The notes: generated by a model from the sequence alone, not told the origin. A stretch of DNA of 64,000 nucleotides from Microbacterium hominis (GCF_013282805.1 NZ_CP054038.1:2170001-2234000); one strand, 5' to 3'; positions 32,693-42,191 are shown, numbered from the stretch's first letter. Translations and numbers: made by a program.

Positions 32693-33994
32693 CTACGCCG
32701 TGAAGCGGGCGGTGACCGCTTCACCGTGGGCGGGCAGCGCCTCGGCCTCGGCGAGGGTCACGATCGCGTCGCGCACCTGCTCCAGGGCGGCGTGGTCGTA
32801 CTCGATCACCTGCTGCGGCCTCAGGAAGGTCGCCGCGGACAGCCCCGCCGCGTAGCGGGCCTGGCCGCCGGTGGGCAGCACGTGGTTGCTGCCGGCCAGG
32901 TAGTCCCCCAGACTCACCGGCGCATCGGGCCCGACGAAGATCGCTCCGGCGTGCACGAAGTCGGCCGGACGCGGGTCTGCCAGATGGAGTTCGAGGTGCT
33001 CGGGCGCGTAGGCGTTGCTGAACGCGGTCGCCTGGGCGACGTCGTCCACGAGCACGATCGCCGACTGCTCCCCGCTGAGCGCCACGGTCACGCGGGCGCT
33101 GTGACGAGTGGATGCCGCACGCGGGCCGATCTCCTCGAGGACGCGCGCGGCCAGGTGCTCCGAATCGGTCACCAGGACCGCGGAGGCCTGTTCGTCATGC
33201 TCGGCCTGGCTGATGAGGTCGACGGCGACCAGGCGCGCATCGGCGTGGGCGTCGGCGACGATGAGGATCTCGGTGGCGCCGGCCTCCGAGTCGGTCCCGA
33301 CGCGCCCCGCCACGGCGCGCTTGGCCGCGGCGACGAAGTTGTTCCCGGGGCCGGTCACGACATCGACGGGGTCGAGTCCGAGTGAGGCGACGCCGTGGGC
33401 GAAGGCGCCGATCGCGCCGGCGCCGCCCATCGCGTACACCTCGTCGACGCCCAGCAGCTTCGCCGCCGCCAGGATCACCGGATGCACCCGACCCCCGTGC
33501 TCGCGCTGCGGCGGCGAGGCGAGCGCGACCTGTGCGACGCCGGCCACCTGCGCCGGCACGACGTTCATGACCACGCTCGAGGGGTACACCGCCTTGCCGC
33601 CGGGCACGTACAGCCCGACGCGGCGCACGGGCTGCCAGCGCTGGTGCACGACCGCGCCCGGCCCGAGGGTCGTCGTGGCGGGTGCCGGCACCTGGGCGGC
33701 CGAGGCGTCGCGCACGCGCGCGATCGCCTCGTCGAGCGCGGTCCGGATGCCGGGCTCGAGTGCGTCGAGCGCCTCGTCCAGATGCGCGGCGGGCACGCGC
33801 AGTGCGTGGCCGCTGACCCCGTCGAAGCGCTCGGCCTGCTCGCGCAGCGAGTCCTCGCCGCGCGCCGCGACGTCGGCGACGATCTCGGCGGCGGTCGAGA
33901 GCGCCTCAGCGCGCGCCGCGTCCGCACGAGGGACGGCCGCCAGCAGCTCGGCGGGGGTGAGTACGCGCCCGCGCAGATCGATGGTGCGAAGCAT
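32693..33994 (-). CDS. hisD: Histidinol dehydrogenase
   Basis: A 433-residue enzyme for the last two oxidation steps of histidine synthesis. Motifs include LYVPGGKAVYPSSVVMNVVPA near residue 125, VDVVTGPGNNFVAAAKR near 205, GATEILIVAD, ISQAEHDEQASAVLV (catalytic His) and NHVLPTGGQAR (zinc ligand). The ATG at 33994 follows a TACGGT -10 by 6 bases (leaderless). The other his genes are not in the window. Confidence 0.97.
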   Translation of the reverse strand: MLRTIDLRGRVLTPAELLAAVPRADAARAEALSTAAEIVADVAARGEDSLREQAERFDGVSGHALRVPAAHLDEALDALEPGIRTALDEAIARVRDASAAQVPAPATTTLGPGAVVHQRWQPVRRVGLYVPGGKAVYPSSVVMNVVPAQVAGVAQVALASPPQREHGGRVHPVILAAAKLLGVDEVYAMGGAGAIGAFAHGVASLGLDPVDVVTGPGNNFVAAAKRAVAGRVGTDSEAGATEILIVADAHADARLVAVDLISQAEHDEQASAVLVTDSEHLAARVLEEIGPRAASTRHSARVTVALSGEQSAIVLVDDVAQATAFSNAYAPEHLELHLADPRPADFVHAGAIFVGPDAPVSLGDYLAGSNHVLPTGGQARYAAGLSAATFLRPQQVIEYDHAALEQVRDAIVTLAEAEALPAHGEAVTARFTA

Positions 33995-34000
33995 CCGTCT

Positions 34001-34006
34001 ACCGTA
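34001..34006 (-). promoter_or_regulatory. -10 element of a leaderless promoter for hisD
   Basis: TACGGT, 6 bases before the ATG at 33994. Inferred from spacing. Confidence 0.55.
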
Positions 34007-34024
34007 GCGCGGGCGCGCAAACCG

Positions 34025-35239
34025 TCAGCCCCGAGTGACGCCCTCGATGTCGTGCAGGTAGCCCACCCGTCCGTCTTCGTGACGCACGACGAAGGTGTCG
34101 CCGCGATCCTCGATCACCAGCGCCCATGCGGTGGGGCCGATGCGGAACAGCGGCACGCCGACCTCGTCGACGACGTCGCGCTCTTCGGGAGCGAGAGCCC
34201 AGAACGCCTGGTGGCGCGCGTGCTCCTCGGGCGTCTCGACGGGCTCGAAGGTGTCGCGCGCGTGCTCGGGCGCCCAGGCCTGGTCGACCTCGCCCGCCGC
34301 CTGGGTGGCGTCTTCGTGAGGCGGCACCGCGGCGGCTTCGCCCTCCGTCGACGCGCCCCCGCCGAACGCGGTGGCGGCGTACGGGTCGGCGGCGGCGTCG
34401 GGCTCCGGGGCGGGCTCGGTGCGGAGGGCCGGGGCGGTCTCGGACACGAAGGCCGGGCGGGCGGTCACAGCGCGCACCGGGCGGGCGTTGCGGTGAGCCG
34501 GAACCTCGCGGCGACCGGCGAAGTCCTCGTCGAACGGCGCGATCCACGGGGCGAACACGGTGAGGAAGACACCGCCGAGCATCAGGAAGAACTCGACCCA
34601 CACGACCCAGGTCGCCAGGAAGACGCGGTTCTGCGCGAGGGTGATGAACGAGTTCCAGATGATGCCGAGCCACACCACGGTCGAGACGGCGAAGGCCACC
34701 GATGCGAACTGGTCGATGCCGAGCGACCCGACGCGGCGGATCCCGTCGGGCGACAGACGACGCAGACCGATGAGGAACACGGCGACCGTCGGCACGCCGA
34801 TCGTCAGCACCCAGTCGATGCCGCTCGTCCACACCGAGGTGCCGTTGCCGATGGCGCCGAAGATCGGGAAGAACGAGACCACGAAGGCCACGAGCCAGAG
34901 TCCGCCGAGGGCCACCTCCCGGAGGGAGAACGGCCCGACGCCGTACTGGGGCGCATCGTCGGCGGCACCCGGGGAGTCGTCGGAGGCGGCGGGCGGCACG
35001 GGGGCGGCGATCTCTTCGGCCACGGTCACCGGCTCTTCGGCGGCGACCGGCTCGGGGATCTCGTGCCCGGGATCGGCCGCTTCGGCGGGCTCCTCGGCCG
35101 CCTCGATGGGCGTGTCAGCAGGGGGATCGCCCGCCGCTTCGGACTCCGCAGCGGTGTCGGCGGCGGTCTCCGTCGGGTCGACGACCTCGTCGTCGGTCGC
35201 GGAGCTCGCGTCAGCGTGCTGGTCCAGCTTTTCGGTCAC
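34025..35239 (-). CDS. Hypothetical membrane protein with a long acidic N-terminus
   Basis: A 404-residue protein. Residues 1-95 are acidic, Ala/Glu/Pro-rich and low-complexity. Four membrane segments lie near 103-240 (REVALGGLWLVAFVVSFFPIFGAI; VLTIGVPTVAVFLIGL; FASVAFAVSTVVWLGIIWNSFI; WVEFFLMLGGVFLTVFAPW). A disordered Pro/Ala/Glu stretch follows, and the conserved-looking end (FRIGPTAWALVIEDRGDTFVVRHEDGRVGYLHD) resembles a small beta domain. The start is GTG 35239 with AAGGAAG; a perfect-looking TAATAT -10 lies near 35280, and a GCCGCGG/CCGCGGC hairpin lies in the leader. Function unknown. Confidence 0.75.
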   Translation of the reverse strand: MTEKLDQHADASSATDDEVVDPTETAADTAAESEAAGDPPADTPIEAAEEPAEAADPGHEIPEPVAAEEPVTVAEEIAAPVPPAASDDSPGAADDAPQYGVGPFSLREVALGGLWLVAFVVSFFPIFGAIGNGTSVWTSGIDWVLTIGVPTVAVFLIGLRRLSPDGIRRVGSLGIDQFASVAFAVSTVVWLGIIWNSFITLAQNRVFLATWVVWVEFFLMLGGVFLTVFAPWIAPFDEDFAGRREVPAHRNARPVRAVTARPAFVSETAPALRTEPAPEPDAAADPYAATAFGGGASTEGEAAAVPPHEDATQAAGEVDQAWAPEHARDTFEPVETPEEHARHQAFWALAPEERDVVDEVGVPLFRIGPTAWALVIEDRGDTFVVRHEDGRVGYLHDIEGVTRG

Positions 35240-35322
35240 GATCTTCCTTCCCGGCCGCGGGCCGCGGCTCGCGTCCTGATATTACCTACGGCGCATGAGA
35301 CGCCGATGAGATCTGCGGCGAG

Positions 35323-38300
35323 TCACCCGAGGCACTGCGGACCCAGCAGACCCTTGAGCTCCCCGTAGAGATCCGCGCTCACGGAGACCGGCATCGGCAC
35401 CTCGAACACCTTCGCGGTCGATCCCTTGTAGAGGCGGAGCGTGACCTCGGTGTCGCCGCGATGGCGTTCGAGCACCCCCGCCAGCTCCCCCACGATCGCC
35501 TCGGTCGCGCGGTGCTCCGGCACCAGCAGCACGAGCGGGCCCGCGGCATCCATCGCTCCCAGGTCGGGCGAGAACGCGGACTGCGCGTGCAGGTTGAGCC
35601 CGTCTTCGCGACGGGACACGCGCCCGCGCACGACGAGGATCGAGTCGGCCTGGAGCATCGACTGGAACTCGAGGTAGGTCTTGCCCATGAACATGATCGT
35701 GACCTCGCCGTCGAAGTCCTCGACGGTGATCATGCCGTACGGATTGCCGCTCTGCTTGGCGACGCGGTGCTGCACGCTGGTCACGAGCCCGGCCACGGTG
35801 ACCTGGTCGCCGTCCTGCAGGTCCTCGTTCACGAGCAGATCATGGATGCTGGTGGAGGCGTGCTTCGCCAGCGGCACCTCGAGCCCCGCCAGCGGGTGAT
35901 CGGACACGTAGAGCCCGAGCATCTCGCGCTCGAAGGCGAGCTTGTCCTTCTTGGTCCATTCGGGCCGCTCGGGCACCTTCGCCGCCTGGTGCGGCTCGTC
36001 GTCGCCCCAGAGCGAGTCGAAGTCGAACCCGACTTCGCCGTTGGCCTCTCGGCGCTTGTCGAGCACGGCCTGCTCGGTGGCATCCTCGTGGATCTCCATC
36101 AGCGCGCGCCGTGTCGATCCGAGCGAATCGAACGCGCCGGCCTTGATGAGCGACTCGATCGTGCGCTTGTTGGCGACCTGCGCGGGGACCTTCGACAGGA
36201 AGTCGTGGAACCCCGTGTACGGCCCCTGGTCGCGGGCGGCCACGATGCCGTCGACCACGTTCGTGCCGACGTTGCGCACAGCGCCCAGGCCGAACCGGAT
36301 GTCCTCGCCGACGGCCGCGAAGTAGCGGATGGACTGACCGACATCGGGTGGGAGCACCTTGATGCCCATGCGACGGCACTCGTTGAGGTACACCGCCATC
36401 TTGTCCTTCGAGTCGCCGACGCTGGTCAGCAGCGCCGCCATGTACTCGGCGGGATAGTGAGCCTTGAGGTAGGCGGTCCAGTACGACACCAGACCGTACG
36501 CGGCCGAGTGCGCTTTGTTGAACGCGTAATCGGAGAACGGCAGCAGGATGTCCCACAGAGCCTGGATCGCCGCTTCCCCGAAGCCGCGCTCCTTCATGCC
36601 GCCGGCGAAGCCCTCGTACTGCTTGTCGAGCTCGGACTTCTTCTTCTTGCCCATCGCGCGGCGCAGGATGTCGGCCTGTCCGAGCGAGAATCCCGCGACC
36701 TTCTGGGCGATGGCCATGACCTGCTCCTGATAGATGATCAGGCCGTAGCTGATGTCGAGGATCTCGCGCAGCGGCTCCTCGAGCTCGGGATGGATCGGGG
36801 TGACGTCCTGCTGCCCGTTCTTGCGCAGCGCGTAGTTGATGTGCGAGTTCGCACCCATCGGGCCGGGGCGGTACAGCGCGATCACGGCCGAGACGTCTTC
36901 GAAGTTGTCGGGCTTCATCAGCCGCAGCAGCGACCGCATCGGCCCGCCGTCGAGCTGGAACACGCCGAGCGTGTCGCCGCGGGTGAGCAGGTCGTAGGCC
37001 GCGCGGTCGTCGAGCGCGAGATGCTCCAGGTCGAGCTCCTCGCCCCGGTTCATGCGGATGTTCTCGAGGGCGTCGGAGATGATCGTGAGGTTGCGCAGCC
37101 CCAGGAAGTCCATCTTGATGAGGCCGAGGGTCTCGCACGAGGGGTAGTCGAACTGCGTGACGATCTGGCCGTCCTGCTCGCGGCGCATGATCGGGATGAT
37201 GTCCAGCAGCGGCTCGCTCGACATGATCACGCCGGCCGCGTGCACGCCCCACTGGCGCTTGAGCCCTTCGAGCCCGAGCGCCCGGTCGAACACCGTCTTG
37301 GCCTCCGGGTCGGTGTCGATGAGGGCCCGGAACTCGCTGGCCTCCTTGAAGCGCGGATGCTGCGCGTCGAACATGCCGCTCAGCGGCATGTCCTTGCCCA
37401 TGACCGCCGGCGGCATCGCCTTGGTCAGGCGCTCCCCCATGCTGAAGGGGAAGCCGAGCACGCGCCCGGCGTCCTTCAGCGCCTGCTTCGACTTGATCGT
37501 GCCGTAGGTCACGATCTGCGCGACGCGCTCGGAGCCGTACTTCTCGGTGACGTAGTCGATCACCTCGCCACGGCGGCGGTCGTCGAAATCGACGTCGAAG
37601 TCGGGCATCGACACGCGGTCGGGGTTGAGGAAGCGCTCGAAGATGAGGCCGTGCTCGAGCGGGTCGAGGTCGGTGATGCGCATGGCGTAGGCGACCATCG
37701 ACCCCGCTCCCGAACCGCGGCCGGGGCCCACGCGGATGCCGTTGTCCTTGGCCCAGTTGATGAAGTCGGCGACGACGAGGAAGTAGCCGGGGAAGCCCAT
37801 CTGCAGGATGATCCCGGTCTCGTACTCGGCCTGCTTGCGGACCCGGTCGGGGATGCCACCCGGGTACCGGTAGTGGAGGCCCGCCTCGACCTCCTTGACG
37901 AGCCAGCTGTCCTCGGTCTCGCCGTCGGGCACCGGGAAGCGCGGCATGTAGTTGGCGGCGGTGTTGAACTCGACCTCGCACCGCTCCGCGATCAGGAGAG
38001 TGTTGTCGCACGCCTCGGGATGGTCGCGGAAGATCTGGCGCATCTCCTGCGCGGTCTTCACGTAATAGCCGTCGCCGTCGAACTTGAACCGGTTGGGATC
38101 GTCGAGCGTCGAGCCGGACTGCACGCACAGCAGGGCTGCGTGCGCGTCGGCCTCGTGCTGGTGCGTGTAGTGGGAGTCGTTGGTCGCGACCAGCGGGATG
38201 TCGAGGTCTTTGGACAGCCGCAGCAGATCGGTCATCACCCGGCGCTCGATCGACAGGCCGTGGTCCATGATCTCGGCGAAGTAGTTCTCCTTGCCGAAGA

Positions 38301-38841
38301 TGTCCTGGAACTCCGCGGCCGCCGCGCGGGCCGCGTCGTACTGGCCGAGCCGCAGCCGCGTCTGCACCTCGCCCGACGGGCAGCCGGTCGTCGCGATGAG
38401 CCCCTTGCCGTAGGTCTGGAGCAGCTCGCGGTCCATGCGGGGCTTGAAGTAGTACCCCTCCATGCTCGACAGCGAGCTCAGCCGGAAGAGGTTGTGCATG
38501 CCCTCGGTGGTCTGGCTCCACATCGTCATGTGGGTGTAGGCGCCCGACCCAGACACGTCGTCGCTCTTCTGCTCGGGCGATCCCCACGCCACGCGCGACT
38601 TGTCGCTGCGGTGGGTGCCCGGCGTGACGTACGCCTCGAGGCCGATGATCGGCTTCACGCCGGACGCCTTGGCGGCGTTGTAGAACTCGAACGCGGCGAA
38701 CGTGTTGCCGTGGTCGGTCACCGCGATCGCCGGCATGCCGTACTCGGCGGCGGCCTGGGTCATCGCGCCGATCTTGGCGGCGCCGTCGAGCATCGAGTAC
38801 TCGCTGTGCACGTGCAGGTGAACGAAGGAGTCGGATGCCAC
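35323..38841 (-). CDS. dnaE: DNA polymerase III subunit alpha
   Basis: An 1172-residue replicative polymerase. The N-terminal PHP domain starts HLHVHSEYSMLDGAAKI. The polymerase core contains GPGRGSGAGSMVAYAM near residue 370 and the catalytic PDFDVDFDDRRRGEVIDYV near 400, then GVHAAGVIMS and GVFQLDG. The C-terminal region has the helix-hairpin-helix and OB domain (TVAGLVTSVQHRVAKQSGNPYGMITVEDF). It is the full-length DnaE1 type. The GTG at 38841 lies exactly 6 bases after a TAGACT -10, so the main polymerase mRNA appears leaderless. Confidence 0.98.
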   Translation of the reverse strand: MASDSFVHLHVHSEYSMLDGAAKIGAMTQAAAEYGMPAIAVTDHGNTFAAFEFYNAAKASGVKPIIGLEAYVTPGTHRSDKSRVAWGSPEQKSDDVSGSGAYTHMTMWSQTTEGMHNLFRLSSLSSMEGYYFKPRMDRELLQTYGKGLIATTGCPSGEVQTRLRLGQYDAARAAAAEFQDIFGKENYFAEIMDHGLSIERRVMTDLLRLSKDLDIPLVATNDSHYTHQHEADAHAALLCVQSGSTLDDPNRFKFDGDGYYVKTAQEMRQIFRDHPEACDNTLLIAERCEVEFNTAANYMPRFPVPDGETEDSWLVKEVEAGLHYRYPGGIPDRVRKQAEYETGIILQMGFPGYFLVVADFINWAKDNGIRVGPGRGSGAGSMVAYAMRITDLDPLEHGLIFERFLNPDRVSMPDFDVDFDDRRRGEVIDYVTEKYGSERVAQIVTYGTIKSKQALKDAGRVLGFPFSMGERLTKAMPPAVMGKDMPLSGMFDAQHPRFKEASEFRALIDTDPEAKTVFDRALGLEGLKRQWGVHAAGVIMSSEPLLDIIPIMRREQDGQIVTQFDYPSCETLGLIKMDFLGLRNLTIISDALENIRMNRGEELDLEHLALDDRAAYDLLTRGDTLGVFQLDGGPMRSLLRLMKPDNFEDVSAVIALYRPGPMGANSHINYALRKNGQQDVTPIHPELEEPLREILDISYGLIIYQEQVMAIAQKVAGFSLGQADILRRAMGKKKKSELDKQYEGFAGGMKERGFGEAAIQALWDILLPFSDYAFNKAHSAAYGLVSYWTAYLKAHYPAEYMAALLTSVGDSKDKMAVYLNECRRMGIKVLPPDVGQSIRYFAAVGEDIRFGLGAVRNVGTNVVDGIVAARDQGPYTGFHDFLSKVPAQVANKRTIESLIKAGAFDSLGSTRRALMEIHEDATEQAVLDKRREANGEVGFDFDSLWGDDEPHQAAKVPERPEWTKKDKLAFEREMLGLYVSDHPLAGLEVPLAKHASTSIHDLLVNEDLQDGDQVTVAGLVTSVQHRVAKQSGNPYGMITVEDFDGEVTIMFMGKTYLEFQSMLQADSILVVRGRVSRREDGLNLHAQSAFSPDLGAMDAAGPLVLLVPEHRATEAIVGELAGVLERHRGDTEVTLRLYKGSTAKVFEVPMPVSVSADLYGELKGLLGPQCLG

Positions 38842-38847
38842 CCGTCG

Positions 38848-38853
38848 AGTCTA
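38848..38853 (-). promoter_or_regulatory. -10 element of a leaderless promoter for dnaE
   Basis: TAGACT, 6 bases before the GTG at 38841. Inferred from spacing. Confidence 0.55.
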
Positions 38854-38969
38854 CGGAGGGCCGCCGACTCCGCGGCGGGGTGGGCACGGGGTGTCCGCGC
38901 CTGGGCGCCGAGGTCGCCTCACCTTCGACTCGAGGGTGAAGGATGCCGCGCGCCGTCGATGCGCGCCGG

Positions 38970-39422
38970 TCAGAAGTGCTCGTCGAGGGCGTACTGCCGC
39001 CGCCACGAGTGCGGGCGCCGGATGCCGAGCCCGTAGAGGTAGCGGATGAGCTGGCCGTGGTGCTGCGTCTCGTGCTCGAGGAGCGCGAGCGCGTAGGTCA
39101 GCGACTCCTCGTCGTCGGCGGCGATCTCCGGGAGCCAGGCGCCGACGTCTGCCGCGGTGGCCTCGAAGGCGGAGCGCAGGGCCGCGGCATCCACCGTCTG
39201 CTCGGCGGTGACCGGACTCGTGAATCCCTGCCACTGCCCCGCCCGCGCTGCGCGGGGGTAGCTCTCCCGCGCGCCCAGCACGCACCACAGCTGGTGGCCG
39301 ATCGTGTCGGACGGGAGATCTGCCAGGTGGGACCCGAGCTGGTCGCGGCCGAGCGCCGCGATCAGGTCGAGGTAGAGCGTGTTCGCGCGGGCGAACCGTC
39401 GCTGCAGCACGGAGGAGTTCAC
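38970..39422 (-). CDS. DinB/YfiT-like four-helix metal-dependent protein
   Basis: A 150-residue DinB-fold protein. The three metal-ligand histidines appear as DTIGHQLWCVLG (near residue 47) and EHETQHHGQLIRYLYGLG (near 119-136), in the usual positions for this family of putative thiol transferases and hydrolases. A Trp-rich middle is also typical. The GTG at 39422 is 6 bases after a TATTGT -10 (leaderless). Substrate unknown. Confidence 0.85.
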   Translation of the reverse strand: MNSSVLQRRFARANTLYLDLIAALGRDQLGSHLADLPSDTIGHQLWCVLGARESYPRAARAGQWQGFTSPVTAEQTVDAAALRSAFEATAADVGAWLPEIAADDEESLTYALALLEHETQHHGQLIRYLYGLGIRRPHSWRRQYALDEHF

Positions 39423-39428
39423 GGCATC

Positions 39429-39434
39429 ACAATA
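39429..39434 (-). promoter_or_regulatory. -10 element of a leaderless promoter for the DinB-like gene
   Basis: TATTGT, 6 bases before the GTG at 39422. Inferred from spacing. Confidence 0.55.
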
Positions 39435-39458
39435 GAGCTCGCGCGGATCGCGTGGTCA

Positions 39459-39464
39459 TAGGGT
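39459..39464 (+). promoter_or_regulatory. -10 element of a leaderless promoter for the NUDIX gene
   Basis: TAGGGT, 7 bases before the ATG at 39472; this chooses that ATG over the in-frame GTG at 39463. Confidence 0.5.
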
Positions 39465-39471
39465 GATCGTC

Positions 39472-39945
39472 ATGCCGATCCCCGACTTCATCGTCGATCT
39501 CCGCCGCAAGATCGGCACCGATCCGCTCTCGCTGGCCGGCGTGACGGCCGTGGTCGTGCGCGACGGGCAGGTGCTGCTCGGCCGCCGCAGCGACAACGGG
39601 TGGCTCACGCCCATCACCGGCATCGTCGATCCCGGCGAGGAGCCTGCCGACGCCGCGGTGCGTGAGACCGCCGAAGAAGCCGGCGTGGTGTGCCGCGTCG
39701 AACACCTCGCGTGGGTGCATCAGATCCCCCGGATCGTGTACGCGAACGGCGATCAGGCCGACTACCTCGACCTCACGTTCCGATGCGCGTGGGTCTCGGG
39801 CGATCCGTACCCCGTCGACGGCGAGATGACGGAGGTCGGCTGGTACGACCCGACCGCGCTTCCCGAGATGAACGCCGACATGCGGCGCCGGGTGGATGCC
39901 GCGCTGTCCGCCTCCGGACCCGCGCGGTTCGAGGGCGGGGCCTGA
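39472..39945 (+). CDS. NUDIX hydrolase
   Basis: A 157-residue NUDIX protein. The Nudix box is complete near residues 47-70 (GIVDPGEEPADAAVRETAEEAGV, with the REXXEE metal site). The surrounding sheet (VVVRDGQVLLGRRSDNGWLTP; YLDLTFRCAWVSG) is typical. It hydrolyses a nucleoside diphosphate linked to another moiety; the substrate cannot be told. It is divergent from the DinB-like gene, with both -10 elements in the 49-base gap. Confidence 0.88.
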   Translation: MPIPDFIVDLRRKIGTDPLSLAGVTAVVVRDGQVLLGRRSDNGWLTPITGIVDPGEEPADAAVRETAEEAGVVCRVEHLAWVHQIPRIVYANGDQADYLDLTFRCAWVSGDPYPVDGEMTEVGWYDPTALPEMNADMRRRVDAALSASGPARFEGGA

Positions 39946-40072
39946 TCGCCTCGGCTCTCGCTCGGCTTTCGCTCCGCAGTCACTCTCGGCGCGGCATCCG
40001 CCCTCACGCCCGCAGAAACTGACCGCGGAACTTCGGCAGCCCGCCGCACCGAGCTGGCGCCGCCGGCCGCGC

Positions 40073-40990
40073 TCAGCCGCGGAGCACCTCGAGCGCATGG
40101 GCGAGGTCGGCCGGGTAGTCCGACGTGAACGTCACCCACTCCCCCGTGCCGGGGTGCGAGAACGACAGCTCGTGGGCGTGCAGCCACTGCCGCGTGAGCC
40201 CCAGCCGGGCCGACAGCGTCGGGTCGGCGCCGTACAGGGGATCGCCGACGCAGGGATGCCGGTGGGCGGCCATGTGCACGCGGATCTGGTGCGTGCGCCC
40301 GGTCTCGAGGTGGATCTCCAGCAGCGACGCGCCGGGGAACGCCTCGAGCGTCTCGTAGTGGGTGATCGAATCCTTGCCGTCGGGGGTGACCGCGAACTTC
40401 CAGGAGTGGTGGGGGTGCCGCCCGATGGGGGCGTCGATCGTGCCGGCGAGCGGGTCGGGGTGCCCCTGCACGACCGCGTGGTAGATCTTGTCGACCTCGC
40501 GCTCCTTGAACGCCCTCTTGAGGGCGGTGTACGCCCGCTCAGTCTTGGCCACGACCATCAGCCCGCTCGTGCCGACGTCGAGGCGGTGCACCACGCCCTG
40601 GCGCTCGGCGGCGCCGGTCGTCGCGATGCGGTAGCCGCCGGCCGCCAGTGCGCCGAGCACGGTCGGGCCCTCCCAGCCCAGCGACGGATGCGCCGCGACG
40701 CCGGAGGGCTTGTCGACGACGACGATGTCGTCGTCGTCGTAGGCGATGCCGAGGTCCGGCACCGCGACGGGGATGACGCGCGGCTCCTCCTTGGGCGCCC
40801 ACGAGACTTCGAGCCACGAACCGCCGCGCAGCTTGTCTGCCTTCGCGAGCGTGCGTCCGTCCATGACGACGCCGCCGGCCTCGGCGACCTCGGCCGCGAA
40901 GGTACGTGAGAAGCCGAGCATCTTGGCCAGCGCCGCATCGACGCGCGTGCCGTCGAGACCGTCGGGGACGGGGAGGGTCCGAGATTCCAT
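40073..40990 (-). CDS. RluA family pseudouridine synthase (RluD-like)
   Basis: A 305-residue enzyme. An N-terminal S4 RNA-binding domain ([31 protein letters not shown]) is followed by the synthase domain with catalytic Asp in [15 protein letters not shown] near residue 138, then [26 protein letters not shown]. RluD modifies helix 69 of 23S rRNA, and the gene directly follows lspA as in many bacteria, which favours RluD over other RluA types. Start ATG 40990 has a GAGGCGGG ribosome site. Confidence 0.92.
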   Translation of the reverse strand: MESRTLPVPDGLDGTRVDAALAKMLGFSRTFAAEVAEAGGVVMDGRTLAKADKLRGGSWLEVSWAPKEEPRVIPVAVPDLGIAYDDDDIVVVDKPSGVAAHPSLGWEGPTVLGALAAGGYRIATTGAAERQGVVHRLDVGTSGLMVVAKTERAYTALKRAFKEREVDKIYHAVVQGHPDPLAGTIDAPIGRHPHHSWKFAVTPDGKDSITHYETLEAFPGASLLEIHLETGRTHQIRVHMAAHRHPCVGDPLYGADPTLSARLGLTRQWLHAHELSFSHPGTGEWVTFTSDYPADLAHALEVLRG

Positions 40991-40999
40991 GATCCCGCC

Positions 41000-41587
41000 T
41001 CAGTCGCGCGACGCGGCGTCGCCGGTCTCTCCGCCGTCGGCCGAGGCGCCCGCGTCGCTCGCGGACGACTCCCGCACTTCGCGGGTGCCGTCGAGGTGGA
41101 GTCCGACCAGCACGAGCAGCGCCACCCCGATCATCATCGAGACGATGAAGATGTCGGCGACGTTGTAGATGGCCGGCATCATCCACGGCGTATTGATGAA
41201 GTCGACGACGTGCCCCACGGGGAACCCCGGCTCACGGAGGAGGCGGTCGGTCAGATTGCCGAGCACTCCGCCGAGGAGCAGTCCGAGCGCCACCGCCCAC
41301 AGGCGCGAGCGCACGCGGGTGGCCGCGAGCCAGATGATCACGACCGCGACGGCGGCCAGGGCGATCGTGAACAGCCAGGTCACGGATTCGCCGAGGGAGA
41401 ATGCGGCGCCGGGGTTGCGCACGAGGAGGAAGACGAGGAAGTCGCCGAGGATCGGAACGGGCTCCTCGGGCGGGAGGTTCTCGATCGCGAGGTACTTCGT
41501 GAACTGGTCGGCGGCCAGCACCAGCACCGCGAGAACTGCGATGATGGCGCCGGCCGCCGCCCGATGCAGGGGGGCTCGGCCTGTCAA
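41000..41587 (-). CDS. lspA: Lipoprotein signal peptidase (signal peptidase II)
   Basis: A 195-residue membrane aspartyl protease with four helices. Family motifs: ADQFTKYLAIENL near residue 27, VRNPGAAFSLGE, GNLTDRLLREPGFPVGHVVDF and YNVADIFIVSM, with the two catalytic Asp in NLTDR and NVADI. It removes signal peptides from lipoproteins such as CtaC and the product at 7364. A hydrophilic tail of about 35 residues is extra. Start is TTG 41587, 8 bases after divIVA. Confidence 0.95.
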   Translation of the reverse strand: MTGRAPLHRAAAGAIIAVLAVLVLAADQFTKYLAIENLPPEEPVPILGDFLVFLLVRNPGAAFSLGESVTWLFTIALAAVAVVIIWLAATRVRSRLWAVALGLLLGGVLGNLTDRLLREPGFPVGHVVDFINTPWMMPAIYNVADIFIVSMMIGVALLVLVGLHLDGTREVRESSASDAGASADGGETGDAASRD

Positions 41588-41595
41588 AGGCCGGC

Positions 41596-42191
41596 CTAGA
41601 GGCCGATGGCCGAGACGGGCGTGGCGCCCGACGTCGTGGCCGTCGTCTCGAGGTCGCGCAGCTTGCCCTCGATGTAGCTGCGCAGCTGCGCGCGGTAGTC
41701 GCGCTCGAACTGGCGGAGCTCGGAGATGCGGGACTCCAGCCCGGTGCGCTCGCGCTCGAGCTTGGCGAGCTCCTCACGGCCGCGGGTCTCGGCGTCGGTG
41801 ACGATCGTGGCGGCCTGCGCCTTGGCGTCGGCGATCAGCTGGTCGCGCTGGGCGCGCCCCTCGGCGACGTGCTCGTCGTGCAGGCGCTGCGCGAGCTCGA
41901 TGATCCCGGCGCTGGCGGCGCTGGGCGCGCTGCCGTCGGGGGCGCCCATGAGCGCCGGCGCGGGGGTGGGGGCGGGAGCCGGGGCCTCGGCGACCGGAGC
42001 GGCGGCGGGCTGTGCGGCGCCCGACTCGTAGGCCGCGAGCTTCGCCTTCAGCTCCTCGTTCTCGGCAAGGGCCTTGCGCCACTCGACGACGATCTCGTCC
42101 AGGAAGTCGTCGACCTCGTCGGGGTCGAAGCCCTCCTTGAAGCGGACGTGCTGGAACTGCTTGGTGACGACGTCATCGGGGACAATGCCAT
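41596..42191 (-). pseudogene. divIVA: divIVA (wag31) with a one-base frameshift at codon 6
   Basis: The expected start ATG GCA TTG TCC CCG (MALSP) at 42191, with a GAGG ribosome site, should continue in frame to DDVVTKQFQHVRFKEGFDPDEVDDFLDEIV, the conserved membrane-binding DivIVA N-domain. Instead the DNA reads CCCCGATGAC, one base short, so MALSP runs into a wrong frame (MTSSPSS...). The rest of the gene is intact: N-domain, a Pro/Ala linker and a C-terminal coiled coil (residues 100-190), about 198 residues in all if one base is restored. DivIVA directs polar growth and is essential in many actinobacteria, so a sequence error or an unusual start is likelier than true loss. Confidence 0.85.

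Noticed and set aside
38842..38969. Small gene or strong terminator between dnaE and the DinB-like gene
   Set aside because: No start/stop frame with a ribosome site was found. The short GC inverted repeats there (GCGCGC/GCGCGC) are too weak to call a terminator.
35461..39036. Very long open frame on the plus strand opposite dnaE
   Set aside because: It mirrors dnaE codon by codon, is rich in Arg, Leu, His and Asp as expected for antisense of high-GC code, and matches no protein pattern. The same applies to long frames opposite qcrB, ctaD and the mur genes.
39946..40072. Feature between the NUDIX and RluD-like genes
   Set aside because: These 127 bases show no hairpin, promoter pattern or short coding frame that I could support.
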